38,793 nucleotides of DNA. Origin: Taibaiella sp. GTDB lineage: Bacteria > Bacteroidota > Bacteroidia > Chitinophagales > Chitinophagaceae. Positions within the stretch are counted from its first letter, which is position 1. The number at the start of each line of letters is the position of its first letter. This document shows positions 25,461 to 34,937 of the stretch, piece after piece. Position numbers and translations under genes: made by a program. Where the stretch lies: the NCBI GenBank assembly GCA_021740995.1, contig JAIOYR010000035.1:1-38793 (forward strand). The letters are read 5' to 3'. The notes beneath the pieces are model-generated. The model was given only the letters and a program-made list of their open reading frames with translations. It did no database searches and was not told the origin of the DNA.

Positions 25461-25903
25461 GGTTGCGGTACAGTCTGACAACTTCTCTTCTAAATAAGTC
25501 CGCTTCAAGCTTACATTTGACCTCTTTCTATAATATGCTAAATATGCTCCGTTTTCTGGCGGAAAAACAGCAAGTAAGATCAAAAAGGTAATGCTTCATG
25601 TATAACTCATTGCAAATTTAGTGGTAGTATTTGTGAGACATGTCCCCCCACTATCGCCACATTTAGGGCAAATGCACTAAAATGGGCAAACCCTGTTTGT
25701 GACATTATTTCTAATTACCTAGAAGAATTATGGTAGCGATGAATTTAAATTTGGGAAAACCCTAAGGTCGGGACATTGTATGCACTCAAATGATATAATA
25801 CACCCCTACAGGGTTTGGTGTTTGTTAAGCGTGTATTTCTACAATATTGTCAACCCGTCGGGTCGGTGATTTCAGTTATTGTGGCAAAAGAAATTCTTAT
25901 CTG
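25461..25903. repeat. Intergenic stretch with an interspersed-repeat relic
   Basis: No gene is seen. Near the right end (about 25802-25867) two short palindromic units, CCCTACAGGG-like and ACCCGTCGGGT, flank a CTACAATATTGT palindrome. From memory this resembles an interspersed repeat common in Bacteroidota chromosomes; that has not been checked. The rest shows nothing recognisable. Confidence 0.4.
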
Positions 25904-27367
25904 TTATCGGCAGGCAGCACTAAATGGGAATGCCACCAGTTCCAGCTTTTTTCCGGGCACGAGTTTGAGTGAATTGAGCTCTATGAAGGTGACGTTTCCA
26001 TTCTTTTCACCACAACCCGACTTATGGTGCGATGCCGGTCCGCCTGAACTGATATTGGCATTTACCACCATTGCCAATTCTCTTTCTTCATCTATGGCAA
26101 TGCCGTAGGGTTGGTAGCCCGTGTTTATTTTTTTGATGATTTGGTTTGTATATGCGTCCATTACCAGTACTGCTCCCCTATTGCCGGGAAAGGTTGTCAT
26201 ATCATCGGGACATGAGACGAATAACTGCTGTGTGGGGGTGGAAAAAGCCATAACTGCAGCGCTCGACCCTAATGGTATGACAGCCAACAATGAGTCTTTT
26301 GCCATATCCAAAACCCGAAGTTCACCCGAAGCCACACAAATAATGTAACATTTACCACCGGCAGCAAGCAGCTCATCAGGGTTTATATCGGTTTGATGCG
26401 ATACAACAGCCGTAGTATCTATTGGCAGCTCGGAAATAATAGGGGATATTGGGTCGGTAATGTCTATTCTGTATATAAAATTGCCGTTAATTGTCCCTAC
26501 GTACAACTTATTGTGTACCTCGTCTAAGGCAATTCCTTTGGGGTATTTGAAGTTGCCATTGAAGCTGTATGTAGCTAAAATGGTATTGTTCTGTAAATTG
26601 GCATAAACAACTTTACCAACGCTGCTATTGTCTACAAACCACGCATGTTTTGAATCGGAAGCAATAGCGAAAGAAGTCCACATACCTAAGCCTAGATTTA
26701 TATCTGTTACCAACTTATCATCTGTAGCAGAAAATTTGTGAACAAAATCCGATTGAGTAAAAAACGAAACGTACCAATGTTTTTTATCGGGTGAAACCTT
26801 GATGCAATATGGGAATTTTCCTTTCCCATTATTACCCAAGTCTATAAACCTCATTTGTAGCAATGATTCAGCATCTATAACCGTAGCTACATCACATAGG
26901 CGATTGGCAACGTAAAACTTTTTCCTTGAGGGCTTATCGGCAAACTTGACTTGTCCATCCGCATTCGGTGCGCCTGCTTCTATCCAAGATTTTATGGTTT
27001 TATATTCTTCCCTAGACAGGGGAGTGCCATTGACGGGCATAGTAGGCTGGAGGATGATACCTGCATCTTCGTCCGTATTGGTATAATAGCACATTGTACT
27101 GAAATCCGGTCTGTACGGTATTACAACCGCACCTGTACTTCCACCCTTAAACATAGCCTCCCAGGTAGTGAGATTTAGTCCGCTGGCGTTTTGATAACTT
27201 AAATCATTGTGGCAACCGCTTATGGCACACTTATTAACTATGATTTTGGCAATTTCGTTGGGATAACCGCTAGTTTGTATATCACTAATTGTGCTTTTGT
27301 GGGTACAAGACCCCATCAGCAAAAGGAGAACCACTGACTGTATGCACTTAGTTTTGTGGCGCATCAT
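25904..27367 (-). CDS. Lipoprotein with CX4CH cytochrome-like domain and YVTN-type beta-propeller
   Basis: A 487-aa exported lipoprotein (lipobox LLMGSC, Cys21). The first domain carries a heme-binding-like motif C47-AISG-C52-H53, with a likely distal Met in PTMPVNG at about 110 and a TIKSWIEAGAPN close, the pattern of small c-type cytochrome domains. The rest is a repeating propeller (KFYVANRLCDVATVIDAES, PKGIALDEVHNKLYVG, PYGIAIDEERELAMVV), as in YVTN/SMP-30-like proteins. The spacing is CX4CH rather than CXXCH. It overlaps the upstream gene by 20 bp. An envelope redox or surface-binding role is likely; the substrate is unknown. Confidence 0.8.
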   Translation of the reverse strand: MMRHKTKCIQSVVLLLLMGSCTHKSTISDIQTSGYPNEIAKIIVNKCAISGCHNDLSYQNASGLNLTTWEAMFKGGSTGAVVIPYRPDFSTMCYYTNTDEDAGIILQPTMPVNGTPLSREEYKTIKSWIEAGAPNADGQVKFADKPSRKKFYVANRLCDVATVIDAESLLQMRFIDLGNNGKGKFPYCIKVSPDKKHWYVSFFTQSDFVHKFSATDDKLVTDINLGLGMWTSFAIASDSKHAWFVDNSSVGKVVYANLQNNTILATYSFNGNFKYPKGIALDEVHNKLYVGTINGNFIYRIDITDPISPIISELPIDTTAVVSHQTDINPDELLAAGGKCYIICVASGELRVLDMAKDSLLAVIPLGSSAAVMAFSTPTQQLFVSCPDDMTTFPGNRGAVLVMDAYTNQIIKKINTGYQPYGIAIDEERELAMVVNANISSGGPASHHKSGCGEKNGNVTFIELNSLKLVPGKKLELVAFPFSAACR

Positions 27368-27740
27368 TATCTAACCAACATTTTATGGTTTCCTTTTCCT
27401 CTGCGGTCAATGTATCTGCATTGGCAGGAGGCATGATTTTAAGCTCAAAAACATTCAGACGAATCCTGCCGTTATCTGCCCTGGCTTTTAATGCATTGTA
27501 ATTAGTAAAATCGCCAAAAGTAGCACCGCTATTATGACAGCCCGACAAAGAACATTTTTGCGCTACAATACTTGATACTGCGTGATAATCGCAGTCGCCA
27601 GTTGTAGTATGAGGGTCTCCGGGCGCTGCTTTTTTACAGGAATTGAGTATCACTATTATGCCGCTAATAATGTAGATGAAGCACAGTATACCCAATTTGA
27701 TACGTGGTGTCACCTTTCCTTGTTCGTCAAAAAATGACAT
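27348..27740 (-). CDS. Small membrane-anchored c-type cytochrome-like protein
   Basis: A 130-aa protein with an N-terminal hydrophobic segment (about 16-34) that ends in ILNSC, either a transmembrane anchor or a lipobox after a long leader. The exported part has C63-SLSG-C68-H69 and a distal-Met candidate in KIMPPAN (about 102), then ETIKCWLDNDAPQ. The CX4CH motif is the same as in the downstream protein, and the two overlap by 20 bp, so they are probably electron-transfer partners or arose by duplication. Confidence 0.78.
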   Translation of the reverse strand: MSFFDEQGKVTPRIKLGILCFIYIISGIIVILNSCKKAAPGDPHTTTGDCDYHAVSSIVAQKCSLSGCHNSGATFGDFTNYNALKARADNGRIRLNVFELKIMPPANADTLTAEEKETIKCWLDNDAPQN

Positions 27741-27846
27741 AGGCGTTTAAGTTAAAAGAGGTTTTAAGTCTATCCCTGCCCGCTTCAAACAGAAGTGGGC
27801 AGGGATAAGACCAAAATAGGCAGAACGCATGTATTGAAGGAATGCA

Positions 27847-28695
27847 CTAATTTGTTTTTATTAGCTTCTGATAAGAATTACCACTTACCGTAACAACTTT
27901 GACAAAATACACCCCTGCTGAAAGTGAGTAGTCGTTGAGATTAAAAGAATAAGTGGTTGTCGATTGCAGTTTCCTATCTAAAAGCACTGCTGCCTGTTTT
28001 CCCGTGATATCATACACGCTTATCGTGACAGGCTCGGAAGATACTTCATCAAATGTTATACCGACTTGCCCTGTAGTAGGATTCGGGAAAATGGTGGCTA
28101 TGGTTTGCACCGCTCCTATCTGCCTAATTGCTGTTGCCGGAGCAGATACAATTTTTACCATATAGTCTTCCATCTCACCATGATAGCCAATTGGGTCAAT
28201 GGTGGGACTATCGCATGGTGAAGGGATAATATGCCCTGCATCAGAGCTCATCTTTACTGTCGCTCTTAGCCTGAAAGTACCTCGCGTGGCAGTAGCGGGA
28301 ATGGTAAAACTATCAACGAAAGTTCCATAGGTGACATAATCGGCAGAGATAGTAGTCTCGCCTGCATCGTCAAATTTTTTGTTGTTGTTATAATCTATCC
28401 AAACACGAACATTGTTTCTTGAAGTAGGAAAAAATACAGAGTCCCTATTGTGTAATATACTTACAGTATAGGTATTGCCGGCTACCAAAGTGGTAGTATC
28501 GCCTGTTTCTACCACCACCTTTGACATGTCTTCCACGTTATCGGAAGAGCGATTGATAGTGTTGAGGGTGAAATTTTTAATGCCCGGTTGGAGTGCACTG
28601 TAAGGAGTACGACCCGGCAAAGTGCAATATTGGGCTTGTGCACTTGTTGCAAATAGCAGTACTGATAAGACTGATAGTTTTGTAGAGAATTTCAT
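27847..28695 (-). CDS. Secreted GEVED-domain protein with T9SS sorting signal
   Basis: A 282-aa protein: signal peptide to about TSAQAQ, then a GEVED-type domain (NNVRVWIDYNNNKKFDDAGE, ending YHGEMEDYMVKI), then a linker and a C-terminal T9SS type A sorting domain (IFPNPTTGQVGITF, SVYDITGKQ, LSAGVYFVKV). It should cross the outer membrane by type IX secretion and lose the tail on the cell surface. GEVED domains occur in surface adhesins and peptidases; here there is no catalytic domain. It stands alone. Confidence 0.9.
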   Translation of the reverse strand: MKFSTKLSVLSVLLFATSAQAQYCTLPGRTPYSALQPGIKNFTLNTINRSSDNVEDMSKVVVETGDTTTLVAGNTYTVSILHNRDSVFFPTSRNNVRVWIDYNNNKKFDDAGETTISADYVTYGTFVDSFTIPATATRGTFRLRATVKMSSDAGHIIPSPCDSPTIDPIGYHGEMEDYMVKIVSAPATAIRQIGAVQTIATIFPNPTTGQVGITFDEVSSEPVTISVYDITGKQAAVLLDRKLQSTTTYSFNLNDYSLSAGVYFVKVVTVSGNSYQKLIKTN

Positions 28696-29088
28696 AAACT
28701 TTGATTTAGAATGAAAAAAAATTGTCTATTCAAAGTTGGCAAAAGCAATCTGTAATTTATTCTTAACAATGCTAAAAAGATACTTAATGTGTCAATAATC
28801 AATTTTCTATTGCCCCTGTCAGTACACTGGCAGGGTGTTCTGTTTTCTGTATTTACCTTAAGGAGCTGTACACCACACCTGCCTTCTAAAAGCACTCAGA
28901 TTTGACAGCTTTTTTCAAAGTTGTCAAATCTCATTCACCTTCCTCAAACACCATCCGTGTAATACATTTCATCCCTGATTCAGAGACCTGTCGCAAATCA
29001 CCCCTTTATTGTCATATGTGTGCATTGTGAATATCGTTTTTGGGTTGCATCTTTGCATTATTAAGTAAAAACCTGAAGAAAAGAATTT
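28696..29088. other. Intergenic region with a 10-bp inverted repeat
   Basis: No gene is seen between the divergent GEVED and SRPBCC genes. It holds a perfect inverted repeat AGATTTGACA / TGTCAAATCT (28898-28907 and 28922-28931) with a 14-base loop, and a GC-containing hairpin around 28813-28834 followed by T-rich sequence. Either could be a terminator or an operator. Confidence 0.45.
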
Positions 29089-29511
29089 ATGGATAATAAT
29101 AAACAAGTTATTGTTGTAGAATGCATTGTCAATGCACCGTTAGCTCATGTTTGGGATGTATGGACATCACCCGCACACATCACACAGTGGAACAGCGCAT
29201 CGCCCGACTGGCACACCACACGTGCCGAAAATGACCTCAGAGCAGGCGGGCGATTTTTGGCCAGAATGGAAGCAAAAGATGGCAGTTTTGGTTTCGATTT
29301 CAGTGGCACCTATACCGATGTAAGAACCAATCAATTCATTGCCTACACCCTTGACGATGACAGAAAAGTAACGATCACATTTACTACCGAAGGCGATGCC
29401 ACCAGGGTAGTAGAAGCCTTTGAGGCCGAAAGTGAGAATTCCATAGCACTACAGAAAGGTGGCTGGCAGGCGATAATGGACAATTTCAAAAAGCATGCCG
29501 AAACAATTTAA
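29089..29511 (+). CDS. SRPBCC / AHSA1-like domain protein
   Basis: A 140-aa protein of the START-like SRPBCC fold. It begins VECIVNAPLAHVWDVWTSPAHITQWN, then the GGRFLARMEAKDG loop and FSGTYTDV, ending KGGWQAIMDNFKKHAE. All are typical of the AHSA1/CalC subgroup, which binds hydrophobic ligands. It is normal length for the family. It is followed by the DUF1801 gene, a frequent neighbour of this family in Bacteroidota. A start-proximal TTTG-containing box (about 29051) may be the promoter. Confidence 0.9.
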   Translation: MDNNKQVIVVECIVNAPLAHVWDVWTSPAHITQWNSASPDWHTTRAENDLRAGGRFLARMEAKDGSFGFDFSGTYTDVRTNQFIAYTLDDDRKVTITFTTEGDATRVVEAFEAESENSIALQKGGWQAIMDNFKKHAETI

Positions 29512-29604
29512 TCAAAAGATAAAACACTGCACTCAGTAAAGTAAGTACAATATCGCTTTCTTTATTCTCAATTGATTATTTATAAGCCCGGAGTATTTAA
29601 CGAT

Positions 29605-30012
29605 ATGGATAAGACAACTTACAAAGATGTAACAACATATTTTGATACACAGCCAGCTCCTGTCAACGAACTGCTGCAGCAAATAAGGGAAACCATCAAA
29701 CAAGCCGCACCCGAAGCCGAGGAAGTGATCAGCTATCTGATGCCGGCATTCAGGCAGCATGGTATACTGGTGTACTATGCAGGCTGGAACAGCCACATCG
29801 GTTTTTATCCGGCATCGTCGGGCGGCAGTGCTTCTCTGCAAAAGGAAATGGAAAAGTACAAAGTATCAAAGGGCACCTTGCATTTTCCGTCAAACCAGCC
29901 CATACCACTGAAGTTGATAACCAAAATTGTAAAAATGAGGCTGAAAGAGAATACCGAAAAAGCAAAGTTGAAAACAGCTACAAGAAAATCAGTAACTAAA
30001 ACAAAAAAGTAG
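29605..30012 (+). CDS. DUF1801 family protein
   Basis: A 135-aa protein of the YdhG-like DUF1801 fold (related to frataxin/CyaY in shape). Diagnostic stretches are LLQQIRETIKQAAPEAEEVI, SYLMPAFRQHG, IGFYPASSG and KGTLHFPSNQPIPLKLI. The ATG at 29605 is preferred to a TTG at 29572. A lysine-rich tail ends it. Function is not known biochemically. Confidence 0.88.
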   Translation: MDKTTYKDVTTYFDTQPAPVNELLQQIRETIKQAAPEAEEVISYLMPAFRQHGILVYYAGWNSHIGFYPASSGGSASLQKEMEKYKVSKGTLHFPSNQPIPLKLITKIVKMRLKENTEKAKLKTATRKSVTKTKK

Positions 30013-30026
30013 GACAGTTTCTTTTT

Positions 30027-30236
30027 ATGATAGAGGTTTTTAAAACAAATATTACCTGCGCCTATACTGCTGCTGCATTAACAGCAGACCTGCAACGCAT
30101 GTATCCATCTTCCAGTGTCAACTTTGACCTTGAAGATGGCGATAGGGTACTGCGCATAAAGGGCGACGATATTCATGCTCCGCTTATAGTAGCTCATCTG
30201 AGTACCAATGGGCATGAGTGTGAAGTGATGCTTTGA
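30027..30236 (+). CDS. Small conserved-looking protein
   Basis: A 69-aa protein with a beta-alpha-beta-like pattern (MIEVFKTNITC, helix AALTADLQRMYP, then VNFDLEDGDRVLRIKG), recalling ferredoxin-like heavy-metal-associated folds but without the CXXC metal site. It follows the DUF1801 gene by 14 bp and is probably cotranscribed. Confidence 0.6.
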   Translation: MIEVFKTNITCAYTAAALTADLQRMYPSSSVNFDLEDGDRVLRIKGDDIHAPLIVAHLSTNGHECEVML

Positions 30237-30261
30237 TTTTAATCTGCTAACTCGCTACATA

Positions 30262-30669
30262 TTATTTGGCTTTTTCCATAACTATCCTCAGACATAGAAT
30301 TGCAGAAACAAAAGTAAGCGGTGTAAACAGTATTGTTTCCAGGGTATATTTTGCCATCATATTACCTATGGTGTTCAGCGAGAATAGCACTATAAACACC
30401 CATAGTATAGCGTTCAGAACTTTCTGCGGAACAACAGCAGCAATGTAACTTCCCTTCATAGTTACAACCAGTAATAGTACCATATTTAGCAGAATGGATA
30501 TTGATTCGAACAACAGCATGTCACGGGTGCTTTGCAGCCTACCTGCCCATACTATGGTGTAGGGTATGATCCCCGATATTACTAACAGGTGAAAAACAAT
30601 CACCATTGATATTAGTAACGCCTGAGCATTTACCGCAAATCTGAATGATATTAGCTTAAACATAATCAT
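30262..30669 (-). CDS. Four-TM membrane protein
   Basis: A 135-aa integral membrane protein with four hydrophobic segments, roughly residues 15-35, 52-70, 85-103 and 112-130. An ATG at 30663 is an alternative start. No motif identifies the family; small four-helix proteins like this are common and mostly uncharacterised. It faces the MBL gene divergently. Confidence 0.7.
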   Translation of the reverse strand: MIMFKLISFRFAVNAQALLISMVIVFHLLVISGIIPYTIVWAGRLQSTRDMLLFESISILLNMVLLLVVTMKGSYIAAVVPQKVLNAILWVFIVLFSLNTIGNMMAKYTLETILFTPLTFVSAILCLRIVMEKAK

Positions 30670-30836
30670 GAACTTATTCAGTTGTAAAATTGATCAAACT
30701 TTCTTCAATATACAACTGCAGGTCAGGTTACAGTATTGTTTCTTTTATAGGTCTTTCATTTCCCGCAAACGCTACCCGCAGTGTTAATCGTGCAGTATTT
30801 TGTCTATATTCGTTCACACAATCATTATCTGCCATT

Positions 30837-32243
30837 ATGAAATTATCATTCCATGGTGCGGCTCGCACTGTTACCGGTTCCAAACATCTGCTACACGTCA
30901 ACCCTGACAAAAAAATCCTGCTCGACTGCGGTCTGTTTCAGGGTATGGGGCAGGATACCGTTTCGCTCAATAGTGAATGGGGTTTTGAACCTTCAGATAT
31001 TTCTCACGTCATTATTTCTCATGCACATATAGACCATGTAGGCCTGTTGCCAAAACTGGTTAAGGATGGCTACGATGGTAAAATATATTGTACGCCTGCC
31101 ACTGCCACCCTGGCCAAGATACTGCTGGTAGACTCTGCCCGTATACAGGAAGCAGATATCCGCTATGCCAACAAAAAGAGGCTTAAAGAAAACAGGGAAA
31201 TCATAGAGCCACTCTATACCGAGGATGATGCAATGAAAGTATTCCCGATGTTTGAGACAGTGCCCTACAACGAAGTCTGCAAGATGGATGAGGGAATAGA
31301 CCTGCTGTTTACCGATTGTGGGCATATACTGGGCAGTGCAGCTGTAAATCTTAAAGTAAAAGAAAAGGGTGTTGTTACACGGCTCACCTTCAGCGGCGAC
31401 GTGGGCAGATACAGAGATATGATTTTACGTTCGCCACAGGACTTCCCTCAGGCCGACTATATTATACTCGAATCTACCTATGGCGACAGGCTCCACGATC
31501 TGGTGTCTGTGGCCACCGACAAGTTGCTGGAGCATATAATCGACACCTGTACCAAACGAAAAGGCAAGCTGGTAATACCTGCCTTTAGCCTGGGCCGCAC
31601 TCAGGAGATACTCTATATGCTCAACCGCCTGGAGCTGGAAAATCGCCTCCCCGCACTCAACTATTATGTAGACAGCCCGCTGTCTGTAAAGATAACTGAG
31701 GCTGTAAAGCGATATCCCGGTTGCTTTAACACCGGTGTGCAACACTTGCTAAAGCGGGACGATGATGTGTTTTCGTTCCGTGGTCTCAAGCACATAGAAG
31801 ATGTGCAGGATTCTATAAAGCTGAATGATACTAATGAGCCCTGCGTTATCATATCTGCATCGGGTATGGCAGAGGCGGGTAGGGTAAAGCACCATATTGC
31901 CAACAATGTATCTGACTCGCGCAACACTATTTTGCTTACCGGATATTGTGAGCCACAATCGCTGGGTGGCAGGCTGAAAAGGCAACCTGCAGAGGTGAAA
32001 ATTTTCGGAAGGCCATTCCTTGTAAAAGCCGAAATAGCTGAAATCACCAGTCTTAGTGCCCATGGCGATTACGAAGACCTTAGCCAGTGGTTATCCTGTC
32101 AGGACAATCGCCAGGTGAAAAAGTTATTCCTCGTACACGGTGAATATGATGTACAGGTCAAATTCAGGGAGCGGCTCATTCGCAAAGGATTTGTGGACGT
32201 GGAAATCCCGGACCGCCATCAGGTCTTTGGGCTGAATGGTTAA
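30837..32243 (+). CDS. MBL-fold / beta-CASP RNA-processing nuclease-like protein
   Basis: A 468-aa metallo-beta-lactamase-fold hydrolase of the RNase/CPSF type. The N-terminus MKLSFHGAARTVTGSKHLL is family-typical and decides the start at 30837. The metal site HxHxDH is SHAHIDH (His62, His64, Asp66, His67). Later come the GHILGSA and FSGDVGR motifs, the beta-CASP region with PAFSLGRTQEIL and ISASGMAEAGR, and a C-terminal LSAHGDYEDL and FLVHGE. All motifs are intact. It likely acts as an endonuclease or 5' exonuclease on RNA; its role in Bacteroidota is not clear. Confidence 0.92.
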   Translation: MKLSFHGAARTVTGSKHLLHVNPDKKILLDCGLFQGMGQDTVSLNSEWGFEPSDISHVIISHAHIDHVGLLPKLVKDGYDGKIYCTPATATLAKILLVDSARIQEADIRYANKKRLKENREIIEPLYTEDDAMKVFPMFETVPYNEVCKMDEGIDLLFTDCGHILGSAAVNLKVKEKGVVTRLTFSGDVGRYRDMILRSPQDFPQADYIILESTYGDRLHDLVSVATDKLLEHIIDTCTKRKGKLVIPAFSLGRTQEILYMLNRLELENRLPALNYYVDSPLSVKITEAVKRYPGCFNTGVQHLLKRDDDVFSFRGLKHIEDVQDSIKLNDTNEPCVIISASGMAEAGRVKHHIANNVSDSRNTILLTGYCEPQSLGGRLKRQPAEVKIFGRPFLVKAEIAEITSLSAHGDYEDLSQWLSCQDNRQVKKLFLVHGEYDVQVKFRERLIRKGFVDVEIPDRHQVFGLNG

Positions 32244-32293
32244 TAAGTGAAATGATACATATCGGTAGTTGTTTGTCACTTTGCTGGTGTCAC

Positions 32294-32340
32294 ATACTGT
32301 CAGGCATAACAGACATTGCCTGACAGTATATTTTAGTTTT
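32294..32340 (+). terminator. Rho-independent terminator of the MBL gene
   Basis: A 13-bp perfect stem (ATACTGTCAGGCA and its complement) with a 10-base loop and a downstream TTTTAGTTTT stretch, 50 bases past the stop. Confidence 0.75.
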
Positions 32341-32419
32341 ACTAAAGCTTCAGTCCCTTTTTTAACTATTCTTTGTCATATCAGTATAACGTCTGCCTGT
32401 CAGTTATCAAGTATTCAGT

Positions 32420-32427
32420 TATCTTTG
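32420..32427 (+). promoter_or_regulatory. -7 box of the lipoprotein gene
   Basis: TATCTTTG, an exact TAnnTTTG match, 25 bases before the ATG at 32453. A -33 box is not clear. Confidence 0.5.
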
Positions 32428-32452
32428 TTTGCATTTTTAGCGTTATTTATAG

Positions 32453-33538
32453 ATGAAAAAATTACTCTTTAGCCTTATCGCAGGGTCTGTTTTTATTTTG
32501 AGCAGTTGTTCTGAGAAATTTGATGTTGCTGCTCCCTACAAGGACATTACTGTTGTCTATGGCTTTCTGGACATGGGAGATACTGCCCATTACATTCGTA
32601 TTCAAAAGGCCTTTTTGGATCAGGACAAAAGTGCGGTTACAATGGCACAGTCTGCCGATTCTAACTTTTATTCCAATATCAATGTTCGTATAGAGCGCTA
32701 CCGTGCATTTGGTGCAAATACATACTTCGACTCCATTCATCTCAACCGGGTCGATCTCACTGCCGAAGGGTATCCCAAGCAGTCCGGCACTTTTTTCAAT
32801 GCACCTAATTACGCTTATAAATTTACCAATGCACTCGACCCGCAGTACATCTATCGCCTCAAAATCACTAACCTTGTTACCGGCAATGTAGACTCTGCCG
32901 ATGCGCCAGTGATCAATAATAACACCCCCGGCTTTTTTGTGCCTATCATCGACGATGATGACATCAACCTCGATGGTATGAGTTTTTATTCAATATTGTC
33001 AAGAAGGGTATTTACTTTAGATGCCAATTATACGCCGCTATCCGGCTACAACTACAATGGTGCTACCAGCCCCGCCAAAATAGCTCAGGCAATTATTACG
33101 TTCCACTGGGACGACTCTGATATCCTTGCAAAAACAAGGGTATCCCGGTCTTACAATTATGATGCCGGGCATATATTGTTCAACAGTTCAAACTTCGAGT
33201 ATAAAATCGAGAACACCACCCTCTATGGCGCATTGGGTAGTGGAATGGGCAAGGCTCCTGATAATGTTATAAGGCTGCTCAACAGGTGCGATATAGCTGT
33301 ATACCTGAGCACCGCCGATTACAATAACTACCGTCAGGCAGTAATGGTGCAGGGAAATGGTCTTACCGGCAGCGAGATAGCCCCTGTATACACCAATATC
33401 AAAGGCGAAAACGTTCTTGGGCTCTTTACATCAAAAGCTAAGCGTATGGGTAAAGTAACTATTACCTCCAGAACAGTAGACTCTCTTATCGCCAGCCCAT
33501 TGCTTTCTCATACCAAGATCAAAGGAACGGTTTATTAA
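32453..33538 (+). CDS. Lipoprotein, possibly DUF4249-like
   Basis: A 361-aa exported lipoprotein (lipobox VFILSSC). The mature start DVAAPYKDITVVYGFLDMGDTAHYIRIQKAFLDQD and the later YRLKITNLVTGNVDSADAPVI resemble a Bacteroidota-specific lipoprotein group with DUF4249-like features, though I am unsure of the exact family. It probably sits in the outer membrane. It has its own promoter and no clear operon partner. Confidence 0.7.
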   Translation: MKKLLFSLIAGSVFILSSCSEKFDVAAPYKDITVVYGFLDMGDTAHYIRIQKAFLDQDKSAVTMAQSADSNFYSNINVRIERYRAFGANTYFDSIHLNRVDLTAEGYPKQSGTFFNAPNYAYKFTNALDPQYIYRLKITNLVTGNVDSADAPVINNNTPGFFVPIIDDDDINLDGMSFYSILSRRVFTLDANYTPLSGYNYNGATSPAKIAQAIITFHWDDSDILAKTRVSRSYNYDAGHILFNSSNFEYKIENTTLYGALGSGMGKAPDNVIRLLNRCDIAVYLSTADYNNYRQAVMVQGNGLTGSEIAPVYTNIKGENVLGLFTSKAKRMGKVTITSRTVDSLIASPLLSHTKIKGTVY

Positions 33539-33605
33539 TAAGTATACAATGCTGAATTGACAAGGCATTTTGCGTACTTTTTTCACAGAAAAACAGTGTA
33601 GTAAT

Positions 33606-34328
33606 ATGAAAAAAGCATTTCTCATTTCCCTTGTTTTTTTGCTGGCATTTTCTTTAGGTAGTTATTGTCAATCTGCTGCAGTTATAAACGGTCTGGCGCT
33701 GAAGTATATGGTGCATATGCCTGCTACAAAAACGCCCAAACCACCGGTGGTAATACTACTGCATGGATATGGCAGCAACGAGAAAGACCTTTTCGAGTTG
33801 CACAGTTTTTTTCCGGCAAACTATCTGGTGGTGTCTGCCAGAGCACCCTATAATGTAAACGGAGGTGGATACCAGTGGTTTGAAAAAGAAATAATAAACG
33901 GCAAGTATACTGGCGTACAACAGCATCTCGATAACAGCCGGAAAAGTATTCTGAAATTCATTAGCCAGATAGTAGCCAGATACAAGGCGGATGCTGCAAG
34001 TGTTTATGTAGCAGGTTTCAGTCAGGGCGCTATGATGTGTTATGAGGTGGGTCTTACATCGCCACATTCGGTAAAAGGTATAGCTGTGCTCAGCGGTCGT
34101 ATGCCGGAGTCGCTGCAGCCCGAGGTAAAACAAACACCTGCATTGTCTAAGCTACAGATATTTATAGCGCACGGTACTGCCGATACACGCCTTCCATTTG
34201 CCGATGGAAAGGCAGCCAATGATTTTTTGGTCAGCAAGGGGCTCAAGCCGGATTTTCACGCATATAAAGGCATGGAGCACAGCATATCTAATGAGGTTAT
34301 GACCGACCTTGTAAAATGGATGAAATAA
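33606..34328 (+). CDS. Secreted phospholipase/carboxylesterase-type alpha/beta hydrolase
   Basis: A 240-aa exported serine hydrolase of the carboxylesterase/phospholipase B type (DUF-free PF02230-like). The ATG at 33606 begins a signal peptide ([18 protein letters not shown]). The oxyanion-region motif [14 protein letters not shown] is at about 49-62, nucleophile Ser139 in GFSQG, Asp193 in GTADTRLP and His225 in GMEHSIS, a complete triad. Its end overlaps the VF530 gene by 13 bp. Substrate is likely a short-chain ester. Confidence 0.9.
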   Translation: MKKAFLISLVFLLAFSLGSYCQSAAVINGLALKYMVHMPATKTPKPPVVILLHGYGSNEKDLFELHSFFPANYLVVSARAPYNVNGGGYQWFEKEIINGKYTGVQQHLDNSRKSILKFISQIVARYKADAASVYVAGFSQGAMMCYEVGLTSPHSVKGIAVLSGRMPESLQPEVKQTPALSKLQIFIAHGTADTRLPFADGKAANDFLVSKGLKPDFHAYKGMEHSISNEVMTDLVKWMK

Positions 34329-34585
34329 ATTCATTACTTACCAAGCATTTTTTACATTTGCTACAAATGCCTGCAGAACAAAAAAACAATCCCCTTCATG
34401 GGGTAACACTGGAAGCAATACTGAACCATCTGGTTGCACACTATGGCTGGGAGCAGATGAATGAGCGTATCCGTATTAATTGTTTCTACGAGAACCCAAG
34501 TATAAAGTCAAGTCTTAAATTTCTCCGCAAAACAGACTGGGCAAGGAAAAAAGTAGAAGCACTCTATCTCGAAAGTTTGTCGTAG
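34316..34585 (+). CDS. VF530 family DNA-binding protein
   Basis: An 89-aa protein of the VF530 (DUF2132) family, recognised by [41 protein letters not shown] and [12 protein letters not shown]. Normal length. VF530 members are small putative DNA-binding proteins. The start overlaps the end of the hydrolase gene by 13 bp, so the two are cotranscribed. Confidence 0.92.
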   Translation: MDEINSLLTKHFLHLLQMPAEQKNNPLHGVTLEAILNHLVAHYGWEQMNERIRINCFYENPSIKSSLKFLRKTDWARKKVEALYLESLS

Positions 34586-34937
34586 ACAAAGCTTATCCCA
34601 AATGGAGAATTAATAGACACCGAAATATAGGAAGGCAATGAATATCATACAGCCATATAGTAGTATTGTCGCGGTGAGTAAACAACCTGCCTGCCGCAGG
34701 CAGGTTTGCTGCGCACAAGAACTTTTGAAATGACGCTGGTAAAGGTCATGGGTAGGAAATGAGGGCGCTCCCCTCCTTTTTTAGGAGGGGATGCAGTAAA
34801 AAAGCGAAGGCTTTTTAACTGCCGGGGTGGTAAAATTATGGGTGTGTATTAATACTTATCAATGGCAGCCGCGCCGAACCGTGACAAGCTCAATTTATAT
34901 GCTTCCGCTAAATTGAAATACGTAAATAGTGATAGTT
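34586..34937. repeat. Intergenic region with hairpin repeats
   Basis: No gene. Two hairpins stand close together: AACCTGCCTG / CAGGCAGGTT around CCG (34684-34706), and CCCCTCCT / AGGAGGGG around five bases (34770-34790). They are followed by AAAAAGC-GAAG-GCTTTTT and CCGGGGTGG. Such palindromes recur between genes in Bacteroidota and look like interspersed repeats; the copy number cannot be seen here. Confidence 0.5.

Noticed and set aside
25315-25497. 60-codon frame as a gene
   Set aside because: It reads through the terminator hairpin, with low-complexity coding potential.
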